This document shows, in pieces, positions 1 to 8,573 of a DNA stretch of 64,000 nt. The number at the start of each line of letters is the position of its first letter. Within the stretch, counting starts at the first letter, position 1. The DNA is from Atlantibacter hermannii. Lineage in GTDB: Bacteria > Pseudomonadota > Gammaproteobacteria > Enterobacterales > Enterobacteriaceae. The notes beneath the pieces were generated by a model. That model saw nothing but the letters and a program-made list of their open reading frames with translations, was not told the origin of the DNA and did not search any database. The DNA is taken from assembly GCA_900635495.1 (NCBI GenBank), contig LR134136.1, positions 2,356,001-2,420,000 on the forward strand. Reading direction: 5' to 3'. A program made the position numbers and the translations under genes.

Positions 1-32
1 GTAATGCCTGTTCGGTTCATCCGTGAGAAGGG

Positions 33-1358
33 TTAATTGCCCCAGCGGCTTCTTAAATAATTAACGGCCTGTTGCGCCTGAGGCTGGTTGAGGTTGTTTT
101 CCCTGAACAGAATAGTGCCGTGAATATTGGGCACCGTTTCGTTCAGATCGAGCTGTCGTTTCAGCTCCGGCACGCCGCCTTGCACTGTCCAGTCAGGCTC
201 ATTTTTTGAGGGTTCACCCACCTTATACAGCGCGACGCCGATATACAGGCGGGTAGAGGTCGGTTTGACCACATTTGCCCACCACCGGGCCAGCACATCG
301 TAACGGGCGGCATCCCGTGAGAACGGCCAGTAAATCTGCGGCGCGATATAGTCCAGCAACCCTAACTGCACCCAACGGCGGGTATCGGCATAAGACTCAT
401 CGTACGCAGCTGCGCCACGCGTGGCGGAACCGGCAGGATCGTGGGAGATGTTGCGCCATACGCCAGCCGGGCTGACGCCGAATTCCACATTAGGGTTCAA
501 CTGTTTAATGGTTCTTGATACCTGGCTTATTAATAGCTCCGTATTGTGCCTGCGCCAGTCGGCTTTTGACGCAAACTCGCGGCCATATTGCTGCCAGGTC
601 TGGTTATCGTTGAGCTGTGAGCGGGCAGTTTCGGTATAGAAGTAATCATCGAACTGAACGCCGTCAACCGGATAACGTGCCACTACCTCCGCCACGATAC
701 TGGTTATCCAGTCACGCGCTTCAGGAATGCCGGGGTCCAGCACCAGGCGATCGCCGGACGTACGTATCCAGTCACGATGCAGCACATAGACGCTCGCAGG
801 GCGAAGGGACGTCGTGCGGCTCAGTTCGTTAATGGTTGAGGGTTTGATGTTGGTGGTTACCCGATAGGGGTTAAACCAGGCGTGAACACGCATCCCGCGC
901 GCATGCGCTTCATCGAGCATAAACTGCAACGGATCGTAACCCGGATCTTCGCCTATTTTCCCGGTAAGCATGTCGGACCATGGCAGGATCTGAGAAGGCC
1001 ATAACGCCGTTCCGTCAGGTTTGACCTGGAAAAATACAGTATTGATCCCGAGACTTTTCAGTTTATCCAGCTTGTCGGTTAATGCTTTCTTTTGCAGGGC
1101 AATACGGACGTCACGGCTGCTGCCATTCACGGAGTTTACCGGCGGCCAGTCCAGACGGGAGACGGTGGCAAGCCATACGCCGCGTACCGGCTCATTATGT
1201 TTCAGCGGCTGAGTGGGTAACGGTTGCTTCGCAACAGGCGGCAACGGCGTCACCAGCGATTTAGGCGGTTCACCACTACAACTGACGAGGAGTAACGCAG
1301 CGATAAAGACGCCGGTTAATTTCGCGGTAGCGAAACGGGGTAAACGACGATTGTTAAT
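33..1358 (-). CDS. digH: DigH-like divisome glycosyl hydrolase lipoprotein
   Basis: The protein has the GHL10/DUF187 glycoside-hydrolase-like fold and closely follows E. coli YddW/DigH. That protein is an outer-membrane lipoprotein at the division site, reported to cleave glycan strands from which stem peptides were removed. Recognisable blocks are RGVWLATVSRLDWP near the N-terminus, a YPVDGVQFDDYFY block in the middle and DYIAPQIYWPFSR towards the end. The first ordinary start is GTG at 1253, but the frame stays open upstream to 1409 and encodes a hydrophobic stretch ending in a lipobox (LLVS-C). This signal peptide must be translated for the family's lipoprotein topology. No ATG/GTG/TTG precedes it in frame. 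An ATT at 1358, with a GGAG about 10 bases upstream, gives 441 residues against 439 in E. coli. An ATG at 1381 with a good AGGG lies in another frame, so a small frameshift is the alternative. Function is fairly sure, start is not. Confidence 0.85.
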   Translation of the reverse strand: MNNRRLPRFATAKLTGVFIAALLLVSCSGEPPKSLVTPLPPVAKQPLPTQPLKHNEPVRGVWLATVSRLDWPPVNSVNGSSRDVRIALQKKALTDKLDKLKSLGINTVFFQVKPDGTALWPSQILPWSDMLTGKIGEDPGYDPLQFMLDEAHARGMRVHAWFNPYRVTTNIKPSTINELSRTTSLRPASVYVLHRDWIRTSGDRLVLDPGIPEARDWITSIVAEVVARYPVDGVQFDDYFYTETARSQLNDNQTWQQYGREFASKADWRRHNTELLISQVSRTIKQLNPNVEFGVSPAGVWRNISHDPAGSATRGAAAYDESYADTRRWVQLGLLDYIAPQIYWPFSRDAARYDVLARWWANVVKPTSTRLYIGVALYKVGEPSKNEPDWTVQGGVPELKRQLDLNETVPNIHGTILFRENNLNQPQAQQAVNYLRSRWGN

Positions 1359-1409
1359 GATCGGATGCTCCAGTAATTCATATTTCCCTTTGATGGCACT
1401 GCCTGTTCA

Positions 1410-2196
1410 TGATGTCAGCTGACTCAGGGCAACGCATCAACCTTCAAAGGAAAGAAGTATATACCCACAAAAGCGAGACGGTGATATGGAGATTCTGTAA
1501 AAATGCTTACCTAAACGACAGGGCAGTTTAAATGATTCAGACCTGGAAAAATTAATGATTGCCGCCTGAGCGTTCTGCTATCTGTTGTCGCATTCTTATC
1601 CTTTGCTACGTCCGCCTCAGCCTGCTGGCGCATCACCTGATGGCATAAAGGGGTGTCGTATGGCATCACAGTTTCGCATACAGCACAAATTTCTCTCTCA
1701 TTAACACCGGCTTAACTATCGTCTGCATCCTTTGCGTAGTTTTCAGTTTGCGCTAATGATGCCACGCACCGCGGGCCTGGCATCGCAATAAGTCATCGTG
1801 GAAAACGATAAGCAGGGTAATGAAACAGTAAAGTGCCAGCGATGTGATTAACAAAACTAATACATGTCGGCGAATGGAGAATCCCTGCTCGTTCGTTATT
1901 TCTTCAAAACCTATCAGAAATAATAAGTCATTAGCAGGGAAAGTATTTTCGTTGCCCAGGTTATTAAAAATAGATATTTAATTTACTAAGACAATTTAAT
2001 CACGCGCCGATAATAGTTTCGTTAGGCTGGCATTTCCTGGCGATCCTCAGGCGAATTTACTCCAATAAATTTAGTCTGAACAAACAATTAGGTCTGAATG
2101 CCTTTCTGTTTTTATTTTCTTACAAGCAAATAATAGCCAGCTTCATGGATTGAATTATAAGAAATTTCCATTAAACATCGCAGTCTGGAGCTACGA
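1410..2196. other. Long intergenic region between digH and a chemoreceptor
   Basis: About 790 bases separate the divergently oriented digH and chemoreceptor genes. I find no convincing reading frame, RNA gene or repeat. The right part is AT-rich and contains the sigma-28-like promoter listed separately. The rest could hold the digH promoter or an unrecognised small RNA. Confidence 0.5.
1987..2013 (+). promoter_or_regulatory. Possible sigma-28 (FliA) promoter of the chemoreceptor
   Basis: The 8-mer GCCGATAA at 2006-2013 equals the sigma-28 -10 consensus. Eleven bases upstream lies TAAGACAA, which keeps only the TAA of the TAAAGTTT -35 element. The position, about 180 bases before a chemoreceptor start, supports the call because enteric chemoreceptor genes are usually flagellar class 3 genes. 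The weak -35 keeps confidence moderate. Confidence 0.45.
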
Positions 2197-3852
2197 ATGA
2201 AACTTTTAAAAAACATCACCATCAGAAAAATGCTTTTGATAATTCTGGGGATCTTTACTCTCATATGGGGGATTGCCACCGGGTTAACGCTTAAAAACTT
2301 TGCAGATGTGCAAACGCTGCTCGATAACAGCGCACAACAAAAAGCCACCTATGCATTGCTGGTAAAAGGTAACGATCAGTACTTCCGTTCCGTCACGCGC
2401 ATGGTGCGGGCCATGGACTACCAACTGGGTGGTGATATTGAAGGTGCCGGTAAAACGTTTGCTGCATCGGAGAAAGCTTTAAATATCAGCAAAGATATGC
2501 TCGCCCAGTTCCGTAATGCGCAGCACATCGATGTGAGCCCGGAACTGACACAAGATATGATCGGTGACTGGGATGGTTTGTTAACCACTATTACCCAGAT
2601 GCTTGATGCTGCGCGCCACGATCGGCCAGATGAATTCAGACAGATTTTTCGTAAAACGTATCCGCCGTTAAGTGTGAAGTTTGGCGAAACGGCGCAACGT
2701 TATACCGAAGCTATTCAGTCCAATGAATTACTGGATAAAGCGAAAGGTCAGATCAAAGAAAACAGCATCATTCTGATTAGCGCATTAATTGCGGGCATCG
2801 TTACGCTGTTTCTGACGGACCGTTACCTGGTGAAATACCTGGTGACGCCACTTAACTACATCAAAAAACATCTTGAAGTGTTAACCGCCGGGAAACTGCA
2901 TACTGATATTAAGGACTTTGGTGAAAACTGCGCCGGTCAGTTAATTCCGTACATTCGTAGCATGCAAAACAGCCTGCGCGAAACCGTATCGGCCATTCAT
3001 GCAACGTCCTCCAACCTGTACAGCAGTACCAGTAATATTCGCGAAGGGAATGAGCAGCTTTCGTCGCGGACCGATCAGCAAGCGGCGGCGTTACAGGAAA
3101 CCTCTGCCAGTATGGAAGAGCTGACCTCAACGGTGAAAAACAATGCTGAGAACGTTCAGCACGCCAGAACGTTGTCTGAACAAACGCAGAACATGGCTAA
3201 AAAGGGCGGCGAGCTGACCGGCAAAGTCGTGGAAACGATGCACAGTATTTCAGAGAGCTCCAGGAAAATCTCTGATATCACTGGCGTCATTAACAGTATT
3301 TCATTCCAGACAAACATCCTGGCGCTTAACGCCGCGGTCGAAGCCGCACGTGCAGGCGAGCAGGGGCGTGGCTTTGCCGTGGTAGCCAGCGAAGTTCGGT
3401 CTCTGGCGCAACGCAGTGCGCAGGCAGCAAAAGAGATTGAAGCGTTAATTAATGAGTCTGCGACTCGCGTAAGGACCGGTTCCGAACTGGTCACCACTGC
3501 CGGTGAGGCCATGGAGACTATCATCAGTTCCGTCACGCAGGTGAATGACCTGATGGGCGAAATCTCCATCGCGTCTGATGAGCAAAGTCGTGGTATTAGC
3601 CAGATTGGTTTAGCCATGAACGAAATGGATGGCGTAACCCAGCAGAACGCCGCGCTGGTTCAGGAAGCTTCGAAAAGCGCCGAAGAGCTGGAGACCGAAG
3701 CCCATCATTTAGCAAAAATTATTGCTGTGTTTGATCTGGGAGGAAAGTCCTACGGTTCTCAGCATCAGGAGTCGGCGGCCGCGCCGATAAAAACCCCGAA
3801 ACTTACCCCTGCCGTTGCCACAAGTAACGACGCAGGCTGGGAAACCTTCTAA
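2197..3852 (+). CDS. Methyl-accepting chemotaxis protein (transmembrane chemoreceptor)
   Basis: A 551-residue classical chemoreceptor. A first membrane helix (about 12-31) is followed by a periplasmic helical sensor domain (about 32-188) and a second membrane helix (about 190-210). Then come a HAMP linker and the cytoplasmic coiled coil, whose conserved tip FQTNILALNAAVEAARAGEQ lies near residues 370-390 and binds CheA and CheW. The C-terminus is GWETF, close to the NWETF pentapeptide that tethers CheR and CheB in high-abundance receptors, so it is probably methylated efficiently and on its own. The sensor domain is not clearly Tsr, Tar, Trg or Tap, so the ligand is unknown. The ATG follows GGAG at a normal distance. 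It is monocistronic, with a candidate sigma-28 promoter upstream and a hairpin terminator downstream. Confidence 0.93.
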   Translation: MKLLKNITIRKMLLIILGIFTLIWGIATGLTLKNFADVQTLLDNSAQQKATYALLVKGNDQYFRSVTRMVRAMDYQLGGDIEGAGKTFAASEKALNISKDMLAQFRNAQHIDVSPELTQDMIGDWDGLLTTITQMLDAARHDRPDEFRQIFRKTYPPLSVKFGETAQRYTEAIQSNELLDKAKGQIKENSIILISALIAGIVTLFLTDRYLVKYLVTPLNYIKKHLEVLTAGKLHTDIKDFGENCAGQLIPYIRSMQNSLRETVSAIHATSSNLYSSTSNIREGNEQLSSRTDQQAAALQETSASMEELTSTVKNNAENVQHARTLSEQTQNMAKKGGELTGKVVETMHSISESSRKISDITGVINSISFQTNILALNAAVEAARAGEQGRGFAVVASEVRSLAQRSAQAAKEIEALINESATRVRTGSELVTTAGEAMETIISSVTQVNDLMGEISIASDEQSRGISQIGLAMNEMDGVTQQNAALVQEASKSAEELETEAHHLAKIIAVFDLGGKSYGSQHQESAAAPIKTPKLTPAVATSNDAGWETF

Positions 3853-3859
3853 TCACTAA

Positions 3860-3884
3860 CGGGATGCTCTGCATCCCGCCTTCA
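3860..3884 (+). terminator. Terminator after the chemoreceptor gene
   Basis: CGGGATGC (3860-3867) and GCATCCCG (3871-3878) form a perfect 8-bp stem with a 3-base loop, 8 bases after the stop codon. A pyrimidine-rich stretch follows but no long T run, so efficiency is uncertain. Confidence 0.6.
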
Positions 3885-4037
3885 CACTTGTTTCTGTCCG
3901 GTGGGGCCGCAGCCTGCGACTCCACTGGTTTTAAGCCGTTAAATCCATTGAGAAGGGATCATCCCCGCGTGATTTTGCCCTGACGGGTTGGCGTCGGTGT
4001 ACTACTTTCAGTAAAGCCACTTTTACGGGAAGCCCAC

Positions 4038-4832
4038 ATGAAGCCATTATCTCTTTTATTCTTAACCAGCCTGACGTTAACCGGGTGCGGTGCTAACAAC
4101 ACGCCGCCAAACACCGGCATTCCGGGTGAAAAAACCTCAACAACCCTGCAGACTCTGGAAACCGGCGCGCAGGTTATTCAGTCCCGTCCGCCGATTGATG
4201 CCATCAGCGCTTATCTCGACGGCTTTCATTTTTATAACGGTGATAAAAACGGCCAGATGGAAGCGCATCACTACGTGACGGTGCTTAATGAGGACGTCAT
4301 GCAGGCCGTGATTTACGACGGAAATACCAAAGATGCGCGGCTAATGGGCGTTGAATATATTATTAGCGAACGCCTGTTTAACACGTTGCCGCCGGAAGAA
4401 AAAAAACTGTGGCACAGCCATCAGTATGAAGTGAAATCCGGCAGTTTGATTGCGCCGGGTTTACCGGCGGTGGCCGATAAGGCGCTGATGAAAAAGATTG
4501 TGAATACCTACGGGAAAACCTGGCACACCTGGCATACCGACCGCGATAAAACGCTACCCCTCGGCATCCCGGCGCTGATGATGGGCTTTACCGGGGAAGG
4601 GCAGCTCGATCCGGCGCTGCTGGCAGACAGAGATCGCCGGCTGAAGGTGAATACACAAGCCATCAAGCAGGAGCGGGCCGATATCGTCGCGCATCCGGTC
4701 GCCCCAGGCGCTAACGCCTGGCAGCGCGGCGAGGTTATCCAGCTCAAACGCGTGGAAGGCGCGGGCGAGCATGGTCACGGCGATACGACGCATTTTGGAC
4801 GCTCAGAGCAAACCAAACGCGATAACCCGTGA
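4038..4832 (+). CDS. DUF1264 (OBAP-type) lipoprotein of unknown function
   Basis: The 264-residue product begins with a lipoprotein signal (LTG-C, Cys17), so the mature protein should be membrane anchored in the periplasm. The rest has the DUF1264 pattern: a GFHFYNGD segment, HHYVTVLNEDVMQAVIYD, and EKKLWHSHQYEVKSG with paired histidines. Plant members of this family are called oil-body-associated proteins; bacterial members have no established role. The tail after about residue 200 is charged and low in conservation. Its stop lies 3 bases from the convergent TetR gene, so the two share a terminator region. No partner gene suggests a pathway. Confidence 0.8.
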   Translation: MKPLSLLFLTSLTLTGCGANNTPPNTGIPGEKTSTTLQTLETGAQVIQSRPPIDAISAYLDGFHFYNGDKNGQMEAHHYVTVLNEDVMQAVIYDGNTKDARLMGVEYIISERLFNTLPPEEKKLWHSHQYEVKSGSLIAPGLPAVADKALMKKIVNTYGKTWHTWHTDRDKTLPLGIPALMMGFTGEGQLDPALLADRDRRLKVNTQAIKQERADIVAHPVAPGANAWQRGEVIQLKRVEGAGEHGHGDTTHFGRSEQTKRDNP

Positions 4833-4835
4833 TCG

Positions 4836-5438
4836 TCAGGCTTTAGCGGCGCGGTTGAGCAAGCCGTTTACCATCAGGGTGAAAACCTCAATAACCCGCG
4901 GCAGCGCCTGTTGCGGGTTACTGCTGGCGGCTACCCATTGCGCGGCGTTCAGCGCGGCGCCATTTAACAGCGAAGCGGCGGCATCAACGTCCACCGGCTG
5001 GATGATGCCGCGTTCAAGCATGGCGGAAATACACTGGCGCGTGGATTCCAGGCAGTTGTTCTGGCTCGGCCATTGTGCCGGGTCGCCCAGAAAAGCAGGG
5101 CCGTCGAGCAGGACGATGCGCCGTACTTCTTCATCTAATGCCATGTTGATATAGGCAATTCCTTCCGCCAGTAGCCTTTCCCATTCGTCACCGGTAGAAG
5201 CCGCCATTTCCCTGGCGCGCTGTGCCATATCACCGTCAATCTGAGCGACCACCGCGGCAAGTAACCCTTTTTTATCGCCAAAATTATGATAAAGCGCCCC
5301 CCGGGTCAGGCCGACGCTGGCGGTAATGTCATCCATTGACGCGGCGGCGAACCCTTTTTCAGCGAAGGCTTTTCGGGCCGCTGCAATCAATTTTGCGCGG
5401 TTTTCTTCCATAGTTTCAACGCGGCGTTTCGCAGCCAT
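4836..5438 (-). CDS. TetR/AcrR family repressor
   Basis: A 200-residue TetR-type regulator. The N-terminal helix-turn-helix (about 32-55) contains the family signature in VGLTRGALYHNFGDKKGL; the helical C-terminal ligand domain has no recognisable specificity. The gene is divergent from the RidA gene at 5579, and the 140-base spacer holds three palindromes that are the probable operators. It therefore likely represses itself and RidA, with an unknown inducer. The ATG at 5438 is preceded by AAGGAG on the coding strand. Confidence 0.9.
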   Translation of the reverse strand: MAAKRRVETMEENRAKLIAAARKAFAEKGFAAASMDDITASVGLTRGALYHNFGDKKGLLAAVVAQIDGDMAQRAREMAASTGDEWERLLAEGIAYINMALDEEVRRIVLLDGPAFLGDPAQWPSQNNCLESTRQCISAMLERGIIQPVDVDAAASLLNGAALNAAQWVAASSNPQQALPRVIEVFTLMVNGLLNRAAKA

Positions 5439-5452
5439 AAGATCTCCTTGTC

Positions 5453-5521
5453 ACATACGCGATGTATGTGAGTTGACATACGCTACGTATGTGTGATTAA
5501 TTTCATATACGCCGCGTATAT
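5453..5521. promoter_or_regulatory. Three 17-bp palindromic operators between TetR and RidA genes
   Basis: Three related palindromes stand in a row: ACATACG-CGA-TGTATGT (5453-5469), ACATACG-CTA-CGTATGT (5476-5492) and ATATACG-CCG-CGTATAT (5505-5521). The second and third have perfect 7-bp arms; the first has one mismatch. Their centres are 23 and 29 bases apart. The size, symmetry and place next to a divergent TetR gene fit a cooperative TetR operator array covering both promoters. Confidence 0.75.
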
Positions 5522-5578
5522 TAAAACATTTGCCTGCGCAGTGCATCTCACATCGCAACCCCATCACGAGGAGTCAAC

Positions 5579-5981
5579 ATGAACCAACCCACACCTGTAT
5601 TCCCTGAAAGCCGTCACGCACTCTATGAAGCGCATGGTTATTCTGCCGCGATCCGCTCCGGAGATTTGCTGTTCGTTTCAGGGCAGGTCGGCAGTCGTAC
5701 CGACGGCACGCCTGAACCTGATTTTGCGGCACAGGTACAACTTGCTTTCGACAATTTAAAAGCCACACTTGCCGCAGCTGGCTGCACCTTTGCCGATCTG
5801 ATTGACGTCACCACGTTTCATACCGATCCGGAAAAGCAATTCCCGACCATTATGGCGATCAAAAATAGCGTTTTCCCACAGCCGCCTTATCCCAACTGGA
5901 CGGCCGTGGGGGGTGACCTGGCTGGCGGGTTTTGATTTTGAAATTAAAGTTATTGCGCGGATCCCTGCAAAAGCGGAGTGA
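5579..5981 (+). pseudogene. RidA/YjgF-family enamine deaminase, frameshifted (copy 1)
   Basis: The protein matches the RidA family (SGQVGSRTDGTPEPDF, DVTTFHTDPEKQFP), which hydrolyses reactive 2-aminoacrylate-type enamines and imines to ketoacids and ammonia. The frame is broken in a run of six G at 5908-5913. With five G it continues through VTWLAGFDFEIKVIARIPA to a stop at 5981, giving about 133 residues, normal for this subgroup. Without correction the product stops at 5935 after 118 residues and loses the last beta-strand. ATG follows GAGGAG. It is the only gene in its transcript and is probably controlled by the divergent TetR repressor. Whether the extra G is real cannot be told here. 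Confidence 0.8.
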
Positions 5982-6010
5982 TGACGCTATACGGCCCGGT
6001 AGCCTGAACG

Positions 6011-6958
6011 CTAATCAGCCTGGCATGCTGGCGGGTGCGCAGCATTAAACCGGCTGGCCTGCTCAACGATCCATTCGCGGAAGTAAGCGATTTTCGGCAG
6101 GCTATCACACCCCGGGCGATACACCAGATAATAAGATAATGGGCTGGCGAGCGAGACCTCAGGACAGAGCCGGACGAGCCGCCCGCTTTTAAGATCGTCA
6201 TCAACCATAATGCTGCGAGCCAGCGCAATACCATGACCTTCAACCGCGGCTTGCAGCACGGCGGCCGAACTGTTGATTCGCAGGCCAGGTTTGCGGGCAA
6301 TGGCCTGGACGTTAAAGCGACGTAACCATCGGTCCCAGGTTACAAAGTCTTTATGCTGCTCCATAGACAGATCGTGGATCAGCGTTTGCTGCGTGACGCC
6401 GGTCAGGCAGTTAATTGCCGGGTTGATGGCGATAAGTGAAGGGGCGCAGACCGGGAACACCTCTTCTGACATCAGTCGTTCAGCCTGTAAGCCCTCCCAG
6501 TGTCCCAGGCCATAGCGAATGCCGACATCCATCCCCAGGGCCGTAAAATCCAGCAACTTCAGGCTGGTTTCCAGACGCACATCGATATCCGGCCAGCGCT
6601 GCTGAAAATCTTCAATACGGGGCAACAGCCATTTTGCGGCAAACGCCGGGCTAATGGTCACGTTAAGAATGCCATTGCTTGCCCCCTCGCGAAGGAGCGT
6701 CATCCCAAGATTCAGACTCTGAAATCCCGCACGGATATCCGGTAACGCCCGTTGCGCGGGTTCCGTCAGTAGCAGGGCTGCACGACGGTTATTGCTGCGA
6801 TGAAACAGAGGGAACCCGACCACCTCTTCGAGTGAACGTACCATCTGGCCCACGGCCGCAGGCGTAACATTTAACTCTTCTGCCGCCAGAGAAAAACTCT
6901 GATGACGTGCGCTGGCTTCAAAAGCGCGTAGCGCATTGAGGTGAACCGGTATCTTCAT
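6011..6958 (-). CDS. LysR-family regulator, GcvA-like
   Basis: A 315-residue LysR-type transcription factor. The winged helix-turn-helix occupies residues 1-65 (HLNALRAFEASARHQSFSLAAEEL, with the subgroup's VTPAAVGQMVRSLE) and the substrate-binding domain follows. The N-terminus and the SPAFAAKWLLPRI segment resemble the GcvA/AmpR branch. It is divergent from the gene at 7193. The intergenic space carries a hairpin-like palindrome at 7091-7111, so the adjacent amine-oxidase/dehydrogenase cluster is the likely target. Co-inducer unknown. Confidence 0.9.
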   Translation of the reverse strand: MKIPVHLNALRAFEASARHQSFSLAAEELNVTPAAVGQMVRSLEEVVGFPLFHRSNNRRAALLLTEPAQRALPDIRAGFQSLNLGMTLLREGASNGILNVTISPAFAAKWLLPRIEDFQQRWPDIDVRLETSLKLLDFTALGMDVGIRYGLGHWEGLQAERLMSEEVFPVCAPSLIAINPAINCLTGVTQQTLIHDLSMEQHKDFVTWDRWLRRFNVQAIARKPGLRINSSAAVLQAAVEGHGIALARSIMVDDDLKSGRLVRLCPEVSLASPLSYYLVYRPGCDSLPKIAYFREWIVEQASRFNAAHPPACQAD

Positions 6959-7090
6959 ATCTGATAGAAAACCTTTTTAAAAGACCAAGATTATCTCATT
7001 TGTTCATGAGTACGTTGCTTAACATAATGCAGGAACGGTGAGATTTTCCAGACAATTTATTTGTGCTCTTGAACCTGATGCCGTTTTTAT

Positions 7091-7111
7091 ATGCAAAGTT
7101 TTTCTTTGCAT
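7091..7111. promoter_or_regulatory. Palindrome upstream of the amine-oxidase cluster
   Basis: ATGCAAAG and CTTTGCAT form perfect 8-bp arms around TTTTT, between the divergent LysR gene and the first cluster gene. It could be an operator or a leader hairpin. No long U run follows, so a terminator is less likely. Confidence 0.5.
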
Positions 7112-7192
7112 GATTCTCACGGTGACACCGTAACGCAATCTGTTCTGAAGCAGGCCTTTGGCTTCAGTTTTCTACTGAATAAGGAGTTAACT

Positions 7193-7474
7193 ATGGCTTA
7201 TTTGCAAATCACACTGGATATCAGCGAACAGAATCGTGCCGCCGCTGCGGCGGTTTATCAAAAATACAAAACGCCGTTTCTCTCCACCATTGATGGCGCT
7301 GTCTCTAAAGAACTGTTGGTACGTCAAGAGGACGTGCAGGTACTGCATGGCTTTAAAACGGCCCAACAGGCAGAAGCCTATCTCGATTCCCGGCTTTTTA
7401 TTACTGATGTCGTGGAAGCATTAAAACCTTATCTCAACAGCGCGCCGGATGTGCGTATCTATACCGTTGCCTGA
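7193..7474 (+). CDS. Small protein, possible dimeric alpha/beta-barrel
   Basis: A 93-residue protein starting at an ATG with a strong AAGGAG. The length and the pattern of a first beta-strand (YLQITLDI), a helix, VQVLHGFKTAQQAEAYL and a final strand ending RIYTV resemble ABM-type dimeric alpha/beta-barrel proteins (quinol monooxygenase-like). I see no catalytic residues that prove it. It is the first gene of a co-directional cluster with an AhpD-like protein, a cupin, an FAD amine oxidase and a zinc dehydrogenase, under a divergent LysR gene. The role may be auxiliary oxidation or stress protection in that pathway. The fold assignment is tentative. Confidence 0.7.
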   Translation: MAYLQITLDISEQNRAAAAAVYQKYKTPFLSTIDGAVSKELLVRQEDVQVLHGFKTAQQAEAYLDSRLFITDVVEALKPYLNSAPDVRIYTVA

Positions 7475-7523
7475 TCATGCTTTAACAAACCGGGGGTTTT
7501 TTGTGTTTTTAAACTGGAAGGAA

Positions 7524-7844
7524 ATGCGTAATGAGTTACGCGCCGCAATTGGAAAATTTGCTGGTCTGCAACCCGACGTGATGCAGGGCATCGATAAGAT
7601 GCAAAACAGCGCGGCGGCAACCGGGCATCTCGATGCGAAAACGCACGAACTGATTGCGTTGGCCGTGGCCGTAACGACCCGCTGTGACGGTTGCCTTTCT
7701 GTACATGCCGAAGCGGCCGCCAAACACGGGGCCACACGGGAAGAAATAGCCGAAGCGTTGGGCGTGGCCATTACGCTCAATACCGGCGCGGCGCTGGTTT
7801 ACTCCAGCCGGGCACTGGATGCGTTCGACAATTTACCGAAGTAA
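7524..7844 (+). CDS. AhpD-like carboxymuconolactone decarboxylase family protein
   Basis: A 106-residue CMD-family protein with the AhpD-type redox motif TTRCDGCLSVHAEAA (CxxC, then His four residues after the second Cys). The AhpD branch uses this motif as a thiol reductant in peroxide defence. The CMD core starts at LDAKTHELIALAVAV. Start chosen at the ATG at 7524 behind GGAAGG; a longer in-frame reading from 7449 overlaps the previous gene and lacks family sequence. A strong hairpin terminator follows at 7854, separating it from the cupin gene. It could consume peroxide made by the neighbouring amine oxidase (inference). Confidence 0.88.
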   Translation: MRNELRAAIGKFAGLQPDVMQGIDKMQNSAAATGHLDAKTHELIALAVAVTTRCDGCLSVHAEAAAKHGATREEIAEALGVAITLNTGAALVYSSRALDAFDNLPK

Positions 7845-7853
7845 TCTGTACAC

Positions 7854-7880
7854 GCGGCTTCATCGTGAAGCCGCCTTTCT
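7854..7880 (+). terminator. Hairpin terminator/attenuator inside the cluster
   Basis: GCGGCTTCA (7854-7862) pairs perfectly with TGAAGCCGC (7866-7874) around a 3-base loop, followed by CTTTCT. It stands 10 bases after the AhpD-like gene and may lower expression of the downstream genes. Confidence 0.75.
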
Positions 7881-7898
7881 CTCATTCCGGAAATCAGC

Positions 7899-8573
7899 AT
7901 GTTAATTAACCACGATTTTACCCGGCGCGTTACCGTGGCCAGCGACGATTACCACTGGGTTCATTCTCCTCACACCGGGGTACATCGTGTGATGCTGGAT
8001 CGTATCGGCGGCGAACAAGCACGGGCGACCAGTCTGGTTCGTTATTTGCCACAAACCGAATTCCCACAGCATGTCCATCCGGGAGGTGAAGAAATTCTGG
8101 TACTGGACGGGCAGTTCTCGGAAGGTGAGCGGGATTATCCTGCTGGCTAGTATTTACGCAATCCGCCGGGATCTACCCACCAGCCTCACAGTGCCCGTGG
8201 GACGCTGCTGTTCGTCAAACTCGGTCAGATGTCCGATGACGAAATAAGCCCGCTACGAGTGGATACCCGCGATGCAGCAAACTGGCAACAGCGGAACGAC
8301 ATTGCCGTGTGCTCACTGTTTGAAAACTCGCAAGAGAGCGTCTGCCTGCTGCGCATGCAAACTGGCTCACTTCTTAGCGAACCGCCACTGGAACGAGGAG
8401 CAGAGTTACTGATTGTGCGAGGCAGCCTGACTGAAGGCGATCGTATTCATTGCGAAGGGAGCTGGATACGCATTCCTGCCGGGCAGCGGCTGACGTTTAT
8501 GGCGGACAAAGACGCTTCTCTGGTGTATCTGAAAACCGGTCTTACCGGCTATAAGCAGGAACGCTGCCCATGA
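7899..8573 (+). pseudogene. ChrR-like cupin (anti-sigma-factor-like) with in-frame TAG
   Basis: Two halves in one frame are split by TAG at 8148-8150. The first half has the ChrR-type cupin metal-site pattern (TEFPQHVHPGGEEILVLDG, then FSEGERDYPAG). Directly after the stop the family text resumes as YLRNPPGSTHQPHS, followed by a second cupin-like repeat ending at 8573. Read through, the product is 224 residues, in the ChrR cupin range. ChrR of Rhodobacter is a zinc anti-sigma factor responding to singlet oxygen, but this one has no sigma-factor neighbour and may be only a metal-binding cupin. Its end overlaps the amine oxidase start. A single-base change explains the stop; TGG to TAG is one option. 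Confidence 0.75.

Noticed and set aside
3156..3617. Frame antisense to the chemoreceptor tip
   Set aside because: Arises from the codon bias of the conserved signalling domain; no start signal.
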